37,663 nt of DNA from the NCBI GenBank assembly GCA_049297695.1, contig JBAQUT010000044.1, positions 1-37,663 on the forward strand, written 5' to 3'. The notes below the pieces were generated by a model that was given only the letters and a program-made list of their open reading frames with translations, had not been told where the DNA came from and ran no database searches. Source of the DNA: JACKLD01 sp049297695. GTDB lineage: Bacteria > Pseudomonadota > Alphaproteobacteria > UBA2136 > UBA6156. Positions 30,601 to 37,352 of the stretch are shown piece after piece (positions within the stretch are counted from its first letter, which is position 1; every line of letters begins with the position of its first letter). Made by a program: the position numbers and the translations under genes.

Positions 30601-30629
30601 AAGGTAACCTGCAAATGTGCTGCCGCCAA
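30601..30629 (-). promoter_or_regulatory. probable promoter of the SH3 gene, leaderless spacing
   Basis: Minus strand TTGGCG (30629-30624), 17-base spacer, TACCTT (30606-30601), 6 bases, ATG 30594. The boxes are imperfect; the geometry is the same as at the other leaderless candidates. Confidence 0.35.
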
Positions 30630-30633
30630 GGGG

Positions 30634-31290
30634 TTAGGCTAAATCAAAAAAGCACAAATTTTCAGGAGCAATACGGCAAGCCCACCCCATACGGGCTGCA
30701 TGTTTCATTTGATGGTCATGGCTTCGGCGGTATTGATCAGCCCAAGCGATTGGTGCTGTTGTGAGTTCTTTGTTATGAAGATCGTTCAACGCGTTTTGAG
30801 TTACCCACAACGTTTTTCCATCATCAAACATATTGAACAAATGAACACTTATGCCTTGGTTCATCGTTTGAGGATTGAGCAAGGTGTTTGAAACGATGAG
30901 TTCCAAAGGTGCCCCAATGTGTTGAGTTAAGGCGGACGAACTCTTTAAAACCCATATGTTTCCTAAAGGTAAGCCATCTTGTCCTACAAGGCCGTGGTTA
31001 GGCCGTTTTCCCTCTTTGGCTTGCCAGCAAGCCTTCAAATACCGCAAATGGGGAGGGTGAATGGTAAATTTTCGTTTCACATCCGAAGGTATTTGTTTCC
31101 ATGTGGCATAATCAATCTGCATATCAACATCACTGCTGGCTGGCAGTGGAATACCTGCCAAATGATAGGGCCACACGCTGCCATACACACGGCAATTAGC
31201 TCCACAAGTAAACCCACCAACAACATCAAGAGCCCGTTGCACAGGTGCAGGGCGTACAACAGGGTGAGGGTAAGGAAATCCAAGATTCAT
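30634..31290 (-). CDS. hypothetical protein with nucleotidyltransferase-like motif
   Basis: 218 residues, no membrane segment. VYGSVW (Gly37-Ser38) followed by SSDVDMQID (Asp54, Asp56) resembles the GS...DxD metal-binding motif of polymerase-beta-type nucleotidyltransferases, although the gap between the two parts (about 15 residues) is a little long. Later parts are SSSALTQHIGAPLELIVSNTL and a His/Arg-rich stretch (YRRSHDHQMKHAARMGWACRI). If real, it could transfer a nucleotide to a protein, RNA or small molecule. AAGGGA precedes the ATG, and a TTGACA stands 35 bases upstream, overlapping the comM stop. The DNA is less GC-rich than comM or lepA. Confidence 0.55.
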   Translation of the reverse strand: MNLGFPYPHPVVRPAPVQRALDVVGGFTCGANCRVYGSVWPYHLAGIPLPASSDVDMQIDYATWKQIPSDVKRKFTIHPPHLRYLKACWQAKEGKRPNHGLVGQDGLPLGNIWVLKSSSALTQHIGAPLELIVSNTLLNPQTMNQGISVHLFNMFDDGKTLWVTQNALNDLHNKELTTAPIAWADQYRRSHDHQMKHAARMGWACRIAPENLCFFDLA

Positions 31291-31296
31291 AAATAT

Positions 31297-31325
31297 CCCT
31301 TAATTCGTCGTATACGATATGTCAA
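31297..31325 (-). promoter_or_regulatory. possible promoter of the nucleotidyltransferase-like gene
   Basis: Minus strand TTGACA (31325-31320), 17-base spacer, weak TAAGGG (31302-31297), 6 bases, ATG 31290. A TCGTATACGA palindrome lies in the spacer. The poor -10 box coincides with a ribosome-binding-like AAGGGA, so either reading is possible. Confidence 0.35.
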
Positions 31326-32842
31326 CCCACCCGATACCCCAACGCCTCCACAAGGTGCCCCCGCCGAATATCCGCCGCCTCTTCCAAATCCGCCAACGTC
31401 CGTGCCACCCGTATCACGCGGTGGTAGCCCCGCGCACTCAGGCCCATTTTATCGGCGGCGGTGTTCAGCAAGGCACGGCTTTCCCCGTCCAACGGGCAAA
31501 ACTCGTCCATCAACGCCCCCTGCAACTCGGCGTTGCACACCACTTTGCCGCCGTAACGTTGGGTTTGCAACGCCCGCGCCCGTGCCACCCGCGCCGCCAC
31601 CTCGGCCGTGCCGTCTTTGGCGGGGGGCAGGCTCAAATCGGTGGCCTTCACGGCGGGTACGGCAATCTTCAAATCAAACCGGTCTAACAACGGACCGCTC
31701 AACTTGGCCTGATATTCCGCCCCGCACATGCTCTGCTTTTTGCACCCTTTGGCAGGGTCGCCCAAATAGCCGCAGGGGCAGGGGTTCATGGCGGCAATCA
31801 ACTGAAAGCGCGCAGGGTATGTAATGTGGTGGTTGGCGCGGCTTATCGTAATGGTGCCCGTCTCCAACGGTTGCCGCAACGTCTCCAGCACTTGGCGGGG
31901 GAATTCCGGCAACTCGTCCAAAAACAACACCCCGCGGTGGGCCAAACTCATTTCCCCAGGCTTGGCTTTCATGCCGCCTCCCGTCAACGCCACAGGGCTG
32001 GCCGAATGGTGAGGGTCGCGGAACGGCCGCTGGCTGATAAGCCCCGCCCCACCCGCCGTGCTCCCCAACGTGCCGGCCACCGAGTGAATCATGGAAATCT
32101 CCAGCGCCTCGGTGGCGGAAAGCGGCGGCAACAACCCCGGCAACCGCGCCGCCAACATGCTTTTGCCGCTCCCGGGGGGCCCGCTCATCAGCAGGTGGTG
32201 CCCCCCTGCCGCTGCAATCTCGGCCACGCGCTTGGCGGTTTCTTGGCCTCGAATGTCCCGTAAATCCCGCCCCGTATCCACCCCCACCGCTGCCCCTTGG
32301 GCGCTGGGTCGCGCGGCTGCCACCACCTCGTCGCCCCGCAGGTGGCGTATCAGCTGGTTCAGGGTGTCAAACCCGTACACGCCCATGGCACCCCCCGCCC
32401 ACGCGGCCTCCCCCGCATTGGCGGCGGGGCATATAAACCCCCTCAACCCCAACCCCGCCGCTGCAATGGCCGCGGGCAAACACCCGTTCACGCTGCGGAT
32501 ACTCCCATCCAACCCCAACTCCCCCATCACGGCCATGCCGTCGCAGGCGTCGGTGGGCACAATGCCCAACGCGGCCAAAATCCCCACGGCAATGGGCAAA
32601 TCGTAATGGCTCCCATCCTTGGTAATGTCGGCGGGCGAAAGGTTAATGGTAATCCGCTTGGGCGGCATACTTAAGCCCAACCCATGGAACGCCCCCCGCA
32701 CCCGCTCGCGGCTTTCCCGCACCGCTCCACTGGGCAACCCCACCACGTAAATGCCAAACTCGCCGCCGGTCACTTGGGCTTCTACCTGCACGGGCTTGGC
32801 CTCCAAACCCGTCAACGCCAAGGTTAAAATCTGCGATACCAT
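31322..32842 (-). CDS. comM: ComM/YifB family magnesium-chelatase-like AAA+ ATPase
   Basis: 506 residues. N-terminal Lon-protease-like domain (GLEAKPVQVEAQVTGGEFGIYVVGLP, ITINLSPADITKDGSHYDLPIAVGILAALG). AAA+ core with Walker A GPPGSGKS near residue 220, RPFRDPHHSAS, Walker B VLFLDELPEF and sensor AAMNPCPCGYLG followed by a Cys cluster (CKKQSMC). The C-terminal Mg_chelatase domain ends with ARGYHRVIRVARTLADLE. ComM is a hexameric helicase that promotes branch migration during natural transformation in Vibrio and Haemophilus. It follows the 36-aa gene by 64 bases. Confidence 0.93.
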   Translation of the reverse strand: MVSQILTLALTGLEAKPVQVEAQVTGGEFGIYVVGLPSGAVRESRERVRGAFHGLGLSMPPKRITINLSPADITKDGSHYDLPIAVGILAALGIVPTDACDGMAVMGELGLDGSIRSVNGCLPAAIAAAGLGLRGFICPAANAGEAAWAGGAMGVYGFDTLNQLIRHLRGDEVVAAARPSAQGAAVGVDTGRDLRDIRGQETAKRVAEIAAAGGHHLLMSGPPGSGKSMLAARLPGLLPPLSATEALEISMIHSVAGTLGSTAGGAGLISQRPFRDPHHSASPVALTGGGMKAKPGEMSLAHRGVLFLDELPEFPRQVLETLRQPLETGTITISRANHHITYPARFQLIAAMNPCPCGYLGDPAKGCKKQSMCGAEYQAKLSGPLLDRFDLKIAVPAVKATDLSLPPAKDGTAEVAARVARARALQTQRYGGKVVCNAELQGALMDEFCPLDGESRALLNTAADKMGLSARGYHRVIRVARTLADLEEAADIRRGHLVEALGYRVG

Positions 32843-32906
32843 GCCCCACGCTGCCGCACATAAATCAAACAGTCAAGATTAAACAAACAAAAATCTATAA
32901 AACCTA

Positions 32907-33017
32907 CTAAACCACCGCCCCCAAAGCCGCCACAACAAGCTGCCAAGCTCCCCACACCCCAAAGTACGCCAATCCCGTGGCGGCTAATACAATCAGTTGC
33001 AGGCGTTGGCGTTCCAT
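32907..33017 (-). CDS. 36-aa membrane miniprotein upstream of comM
   Basis: 36 residues (MERQRLQLIV to ALGAVV). A short basic N-terminus leads into one transmembrane helix (LIVLAATGLAYFGVWGAWQLVVAALGAVV). The promoter TTGACA-N17-TATACG places the RNA start on the A of the ATG, so the start is well supported although no ribosome-binding site exists. It probably shares its transcript with comM. No family recognised. Confidence 0.5.
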   Translation of the reverse strand: MERQRLQLIVLAATGLAYFGVWGAWQLVVAALGAVV

Positions 33018-33023
33018 TGTGCT

Positions 33024-33052
33024 CGTATAGTATACTGTATTCATAATGTCAA
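33024..33052 (-). promoter_or_regulatory. leaderless promoter of the 36-aa gene and comM
   Basis: Minus strand TTGACA (33052-33047), 17-base spacer, TATACG (33029-33024), 6 bases, ATG 33017. The -35 box is consensus. The palindrome AGTATACT lies in the spacer. Confidence 0.65.
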
Positions 33053-33078
33053 GCTACTTTTCAACACGAAACCCTGCC

Positions 33079-33113
33079 CCTGCCCCTTGCCCCTTGTACC
33101 TTGCCCCTATATA
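33079..33113. repeat. degenerate heptamer tandem repeat upstream of lepA
   Basis: In-phase units on the plus strand: CCTGCCC, CTTGCCC, CTTGTAC, CTTGCCC, CTATATA. The second unit carries the TTGCCC that stands 35 bases before the lepA ATG; the last units form its -10 region. Confidence 0.8.
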
Positions 33114-33115
33114 CA
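33087..33115 (+). promoter_or_regulatory. lepA promoter built from the heptamer repeat, predicted leaderless
   Basis: TTGCCC (33087-33092), 17-base spacer, TATACA (33110-33115), 6 bases (AGCTTT), ATG 33122. There is no Shine-Dalgarno sequence in the 30 bases before the ATG. Confidence 0.55.
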
Positions 33116-33121
33116 AGCTTT

Positions 33122-34948
33122 ATGACCAAACAGCGCCTCTCCCACATCCGCAACTTCAGCATCATCGCCCACATCGATCACGGCAAATCCACGTTGGCGG
33201 ACAGGTTGTTAGAAGTCACTGGCACCATTGATAAGCGCCAGATGAAAGACCAAATGATGGACACGATGGAGCTGGAGCGCGAGCGCGGCATCACCATCAA
33301 AGCCAACGCCACCCGCCTTAGTTTTAAGGCCAAAGACGGCCAAACCTACCAAATGAACTTCATCGATACCCCTGGCCACGTAGACTTTGCGTACGAGGTA
33401 AGCCGCAGCCTGCAAGCCTGTGAAGGCGCCCTGCTGGTGGTGGATGCCACCCAAGGCGTGGAAGCCCAAACGCTGGCCAACGTGTACACGGCGATTGATT
33501 TGAACCTTGAAGTGGTACCTGTGCTGAATAAAATAGACCTCCCCAGCGCCGAACCCGCCAAAGTGAAAACCCAAATTGAAGAGATGATTGGGATTGAAGC
33601 CCAAAACGCCGTGGTGTGCAGCGCCAAAACGGGCGTGGGCGTTACCGACATTCTGGAAGAAATCGTGGTGCGCATCCCCGCGCCCGAAGGCGACCCCACC
33701 GCCCCCGCCAAGGCCATGCTGGTGGATGCCTGGTACGACAACTACTTGGGCGTGGTGGTGCTGGTGCGCATGCTGGATGGCACCCTCACCAAAGGCAGCA
33801 AAGTGCGCTTTATGGCCACCAACAAAGCCTATCAGATTGATCGGGTTGGTATTTTGCACCCCATGGAAGCCAATCGTTTCCGCACGGTGGAAGCCCTTCA
33901 CGCCGGCGAAGTGGGCGTCATGACCGCCGCCATCAAAGAGGTAGCAGATGCCTTGGTGGGCGATACCATTGCCGATGCCGTGGCGGTGAACCAAGGCCTC
34001 GTCACACCCCTCCCCGGCTTCAAAAAAGCCGTGCCTATGGTGTTTTGTGGCCTGTACCCCACCGAGGGCGACGAGTACGAGCACATGAAAGAAGCCATGG
34101 CCAAACTCCAGCTGAACGACACCAGTTTCAGTTTCATCCCCGAACACTCCCCCGCCCTTGGCCACGGCTTCCGCTGCGGCTTTTTGGGATTGCTGCACAT
34201 GGATGTCATCCAAGAACGCTTGGAACGGGAACACAACTTGGATTTGGTCACGACCGCCCCCAACGTGGTGTATCAGGTGAAAAAGACCGACGGCACGCTG
34301 ATTGATATCGAAAGCCCTGCCGACCTCCCCAACCCCTCCCAAATCGATTGCATTCTGGAACCGATGATCAAAGGCACGGTGATGGTGCCGGAAGAATACC
34401 TCGGCAGCGTTCTCACCCTGTGTCAGGAAAAACGCGGAATCCAACAAAGCCTTACGTATTATGGCAACCGCATCATGGTGGTGTACCGCCTGCCCTTGAA
34501 CGAAGTGGTGTTGGACTTTTACGATCGCCTCAAATCCCTTACCCGCGGGTATGCCAGCTTTGATTACCAACCCGACGGCTTTGAAGTGGGCGACTTGGTA
34601 CGGGTAGATATTCTCATCAACCAAGAGCCGGTGGATGCCTTTGCCATGATGGTACACCGGGGAATGTCCGAAACCCGTGGCCGCGCCCTCATTTCCAAAC
34701 TGCGGGAACTCATCCCGCGGCAAATGTTCGATGTCATTTTGCAAGCCACCATCGGCGCCAAGGTGATTGCCCGCGAAACGGTGAAAGCCATGAGGAAAGA
34801 CGTAACCGCCAAATGCTACGGTGGCGATATCACCCGCAAACGCAAACTATTGGAAAAACAGAAAGAAGGTAAAAAGCGGATGAAATCCGTCGGCCGCGTG
34901 GATATCCCGCAGGAAGCCTTCCTCGCCGCCCTCAAACTGGGCGATTAA
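33122..34948 (+). CDS. lepA: elongation factor 4 (LepA)
   Basis: 608 residues from ATG 33122 (E. coli LepA 599). GTPase motifs: G1 IAHIDHGKSTLADR, switch I RERGITIKA, G3 DTPGHVDFAYEV, G4 NKIDLP. The C-terminal part has the LepA-specific region HGFRCGFLGLLHMDVIQERLERE and ends in RKRKLLEKQKEGKKRMKSVGRVDIPQEAFLAAL, the hallmark tail. LepA acts on the ribosome, back-translocating tRNAs or assisting 30S maturation. A TTG further upstream (33101) is in frame but lies within the promoter. Confidence 0.97.
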   Translation: MTKQRLSHIRNFSIIAHIDHGKSTLADRLLEVTGTIDKRQMKDQMMDTMELERERGITIKANATRLSFKAKDGQTYQMNFIDTPGHVDFAYEVSRSLQACEGALLVVDATQGVEAQTLANVYTAIDLNLEVVPVLNKIDLPSAEPAKVKTQIEEMIGIEAQNAVVCSAKTGVGVTDILEEIVVRIPAPEGDPTAPAKAMLVDAWYDNYLGVVVLVRMLDGTLTKGSKVRFMATNKAYQIDRVGILHPMEANRFRTVEALHAGEVGVMTAAIKEVADALVGDTIADAVAVNQGLVTPLPGFKKAVPMVFCGLYPTEGDEYEHMKEAMAKLQLNDTSFSFIPEHSPALGHGFRCGFLGLLHMDVIQERLEREHNLDLVTTAPNVVYQVKKTDGTLIDIESPADLPNPSQIDCILEPMIKGTVMVPEEYLGSVLTLCQEKRGIQQSLTYYGNRIMVVYRLPLNEVVLDFYDRLKSLTRGYASFDYQPDGFEVGDLVRVDILINQEPVDAFAMMVHRGMSETRGRALISKLRELIPRQMFDVILQATIGAKVIARETVKAMRKDVTAKCYGGDITRKRKLLEKQKEGKKRMKSVGRVDIPQEAFLAALKLGD

Positions 34949-35075
34949 ATTTGATTTTTTAATTTACCACACCAGCAGCAAGCAGTACTTTGATGAGAAC
35001 AACAGCCGTCGCGTACATGTATGCTCTGGTACACAATGTTGGCTCAGCTCTAGTTAGTAGAATTTGAGAGTAGCT
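34949..35075. other. short gap between lepA and smr where the GC skew reverses
   Basis: 127 bases with no gene, terminator or DnaA box that I can see. The plus strand changes from C-rich (lepA side) to G-rich (smr side) here. The lepA end is followed by TTTGATTTTTTAATTTA without a stem. Confidence 0.4.
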
Positions 35076-35615
35076 TTAAACACGGTGACGTTGGAGGTAC
35101 ACATAGATGGCACCTTGACCGCCTTCGTGAGGAAGGGCGGTATGAAAGGCTTGAACGCGAGGATGGGCCGCAAGCCACGTGGGGATTTGGGATTTGATGA
35201 GACCCATATCCCCGTTGGGGCCATGGCCACGGCCCTTGCCGGTGATAATGACCACACAGCGGATATCTTCGTCGTAGGCTTGGTGGAGCCAATTCATGGT
35301 TTTGAGCCAGGCATCGCCTTCGTGGTAACCGTGGAGATCGAGCCAGGCTTCGGGAGGAAAACCGCCTTCGGCTAAGGTTTTGAGAAGACTGGCGGGAATA
35401 TTAGAGGCTTTGCCGCTTTGGAGACGGGGTGTGTTGGTGAGGATATCCAACGGGTGGGAACGGGGTTTCCAAGAGGGGGGGTGATATACGGCGGGATGTT
35501 TGGGTTCAAAGTGGGTGCGGGAAGGTTTGCGGTGACCCAGCTTGGTGGTGGCTTGGGTTTCGGCTTGCCAGTGGGGGTCGGCCTCAACGGCCTTTTGGAG
35601 TTTGCGGTGCGGCAT
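35076..35615 (-). CDS. Smr domain protein
   Basis: 179 residues from ATG 35615; the frame is open further upstream inside the hemY-like gene but that part is a Pro-rich shadow. A linker of about 85 residues leads to the Smr domain: WLDLHGYHEGDAWLKTMNWL (the LDLHG motif), CVVIITGKGRGHGPNGDMGLIKSQIPTWLA (TGKG motif) and GGQGAIYVYLQR. Smr domains cleave or nick RNA/DNA; this short alphaproteobacterial type is a stand-alone relative of the MutS2 C-terminus. It overlaps the hemY-like gene by 32 bases, indicating coupling. Confidence 0.9.
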   Translation of the reverse strand: MPHRKLQKAVEADPHWQAETQATTKLGHRKPSRTHFEPKHPAVYHPPSWKPRSHPLDILTNTPRLQSGKASNIPASLLKTLAEGGFPPEAWLDLHGYHEGDAWLKTMNWLHQAYDEDIRCVVIITGKGRGHGPNGDMGLIKSQIPTWLAAHPRVQAFHTALPHEGGQGAIYVYLQRHRV

Positions 35616-36384
35616 GGGGCATGCTGATGCTAGGGGTTGTAAGCCAGTGTTGGAACAGGGCAAACCATGGGTCATCCAGCTTGGCGGCGGTGGTGGGGGT
35701 AGGGCCGCGCAGGGCGACATCGACCAGTGCCAGCGTGGGGGCGGGGACAGCCGAGCGGAGGTTGGTGAAATATTGGCTGGCTTTGGCGGTTTCACCAAGG
35801 TTTAACAAGGCTTTGAAGTGGAGAATATGGTGGGCGGGGAGTTTGCCAAACATATCCAGCGCTGCTTGAGTGGTGGTGCGCACTAAGGCCCAGTTGGCTT
35901 GGCCTGCGGCGTGTTGGGCTTTGACCAAGCTGGCGTAGGGGCCAACATGGGGGTTATCCAGCCAGCTTTCCAGTTCGGCGAGGTCGGCTATGCCTTCGTG
36001 CAGGCGGGCAAAGGCTTCCAGTACCTCTTCGTGAGGGAGGGGGTTGAGTTTGGTGAGCAGAGTTCGGGCGGCTTGAGTATCTTCGGCCATGCTAAGGCTG
36101 AGGGCTTGGACGAGGCGGGGGAGTTCTGGCTTGGGTGGTGCGGCGCGGAACCAGTTGCGCAACGTGCCAGGAAAACGGGCCAACCAGCTGACAAACTGGC
36201 CGAGATAAAAGGTGAGTGCCAACAGGATAAGAAGGGCAATGGCACCGATGGCGGCGGTGGTGGAAAGCTCCCACCCGTGCCAGGTGAGGGTGAGGGTGCC
36301 GGCGTCTTGCCCTGTAAGCCACACAACGCCCAGCACCAAGGCCAGCAAAATAAGAACGTTGAGGGCATTGAGGAGGGAGGTCAT
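35584..36384 (-). CDS. HemY-like membrane protein (short)
   Basis: 266 residues. Two N-terminal membrane segments (NVLILLALVLGVVWLTG, then AIGAIALLILLALTFYLGQFVSWL) are the HemY_N pattern. A helical TPR-like part follows (AARTLLTKLNPLPHEEVLEAFARLHEG, ALLNLGETAKASQYF). Proteobacterial HemY-N proteins are usually 380-500 residues, so this one has lost much of its repeat region. Despite the name the function is not haem oxidation; it is linked to haem synthesis by gene order. It starts within the mitofilin stop (ATGA) and ends inside smr. Confidence 0.8.
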   Translation of the reverse strand: MTSLLNALNVLILLALVLGVVWLTGQDAGTLTLTWHGWELSTTAAIGAIALLILLALTFYLGQFVSWLARFPGTLRNWFRAAPPKPELPRLVQALSLSMAEDTQAARTLLTKLNPLPHEEVLEAFARLHEGIADLAELESWLDNPHVGPYASLVKAQHAAGQANWALVRTTTQAALDMFGKLPAHHILHFKALLNLGETAKASQYFTNLRSAVPAPTLALVDVALRGPTPTTAAKLDDPWFALFQHWLTTPSISMPHAAPQTPKGR

Positions 36385-37352
36385 GGGGCGGTCTCGTTGA
36401 GCAGGGTTTGATAGGCAGCCAGAGTTTGGTTCAGGGCGTGTTGGATGGACAGGTAGGTTTGCAGCGATGTTGCCAAGGCTTGAGCTTGGGGCATGGAGGC
36501 ATAGGGAGGTTGGGACAGGGTGGTGAGGGCTTGGGGAAGGGAACCTTGAAGGATACTATGTTGCACGGATGGAATGTTGATGGGTGTTGATGGGGTTGGT
36601 TGTGTGGTGATGGAACGAAGAGAGATAAATGAGGACATCCATGACGGGGCTTGGTTGGGGATGGGTTGGGGGGGCGGGATAAAGGCTTCAGGTTGGGGAA
36701 GGTTGGCGGCTTGAGCCAAAAGTGTTGGAAGAGTTGGAGCGCCTTGGGGTGGGAGAGTCGACGTGAGGGAGGTAAGGGCTTCGGTAAGGGCGGTGTTGGA
36801 CACTGTTTGCGCGTTGCGAAGCGTGGTTTGGGCCAGGCTTTGGGCTTGGGGGGAACCTTGCAAAATGGCGGTTTGGAGAAGGTTGAGAGTGATTCCCAAA
36901 GTGAGTGTTGGGTTGATGGTGGGTGAGATGGGTGTTGTAGGAGTGGATTCGGTTGCAAAGGTGTGGGTGGGTTGGGCTTCCAGCACGGTGACATCGGTGT
37001 GGGAGGTTGGCAGGGTTGGGGGGATGGGCGTGGCATCATCGGTGGTGAGGACGCGGATGGTGGCTTGGGAGGTATCCAGTGGCTGGCCTGCGGCGAGGGT
37101 AGGGGAAGGAGAGGAAGGTAACAAAGACGAAGATTGTTGCATGGGTGGAAGAGATGTGACCACGGCCCATGCCCCTGCACCCGCGATGGCGAGGGTTACA
37201 AGCAACCAGAGGGTGCGTTTGCGAGGGCCCGAAGGGTGTGGATGAGGCTGGTGAGGGTGGGGTGGCTGGCCGTGACCACCCGGGGAAACGGCGCTGCCGC
37301 CTGGGCCACCTTGGGGCTGAGCGCGACGGCGGTGGCGGAGGGGTGGAGGCAT
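36381..37352 (-). CDS. mitofilin-like (alphaproteobacterial Mic60-type) membrane protein
   Basis: About 323 residues from ATG 37352 (start uncertain; the true one may lie closer to the membrane segment). A Pro/His/Gly-rich cytosolic N-terminus leads to one transmembrane helix (RKRTLWLLVTLAIAGAGAWAVV). A Ser/Thr/Pro-rich periplasmic linker and a helical C-terminal part (ALATSLQTYLSIQHALNQTLAAYQTLL) follow. The position between hemD and hemY and the topology are those of alphaproteobacterial mitofilin homologues, ancestors of mitochondrial Mic60. The sequence is low in complexity, so the call leans on context. Confidence 0.65.
   Translation of the reverse strand: MPPPLRHRRRAQPQGGPGGSAVSPGGHGQPPHPHQPHPHPSGPRKRTLWLLVTLAIAGAGAWAVVTSLPPMQQSSSLLPSSPSPTLAAGQPLDTSQATIRVLTTDDATPIPPTLPTSHTDVTVLEAQPTHTFATESTPTTPISPTINPTLTLGITLNLLQTAILQGSPQAQSLAQTTLRNAQTVSNTALTEALTSLTSTLPPQGAPTLPTLLAQAANLPQPEAFIPPPQPIPNQAPSWMSSFISLRSITTQPTPSTPINIPSVQHSILQGSLPQALTTLSQPPYASMPQAQALATSLQTYLSIQHALNQTLAAYQTLLNETAP

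Noticed and set aside
35616..35798. 61-residue proline-rich N-terminal extension of the Smr protein
   Set aside because: It is the other frame of the hemY-like gene; the Smr protein most likely begins at ATG 35615.
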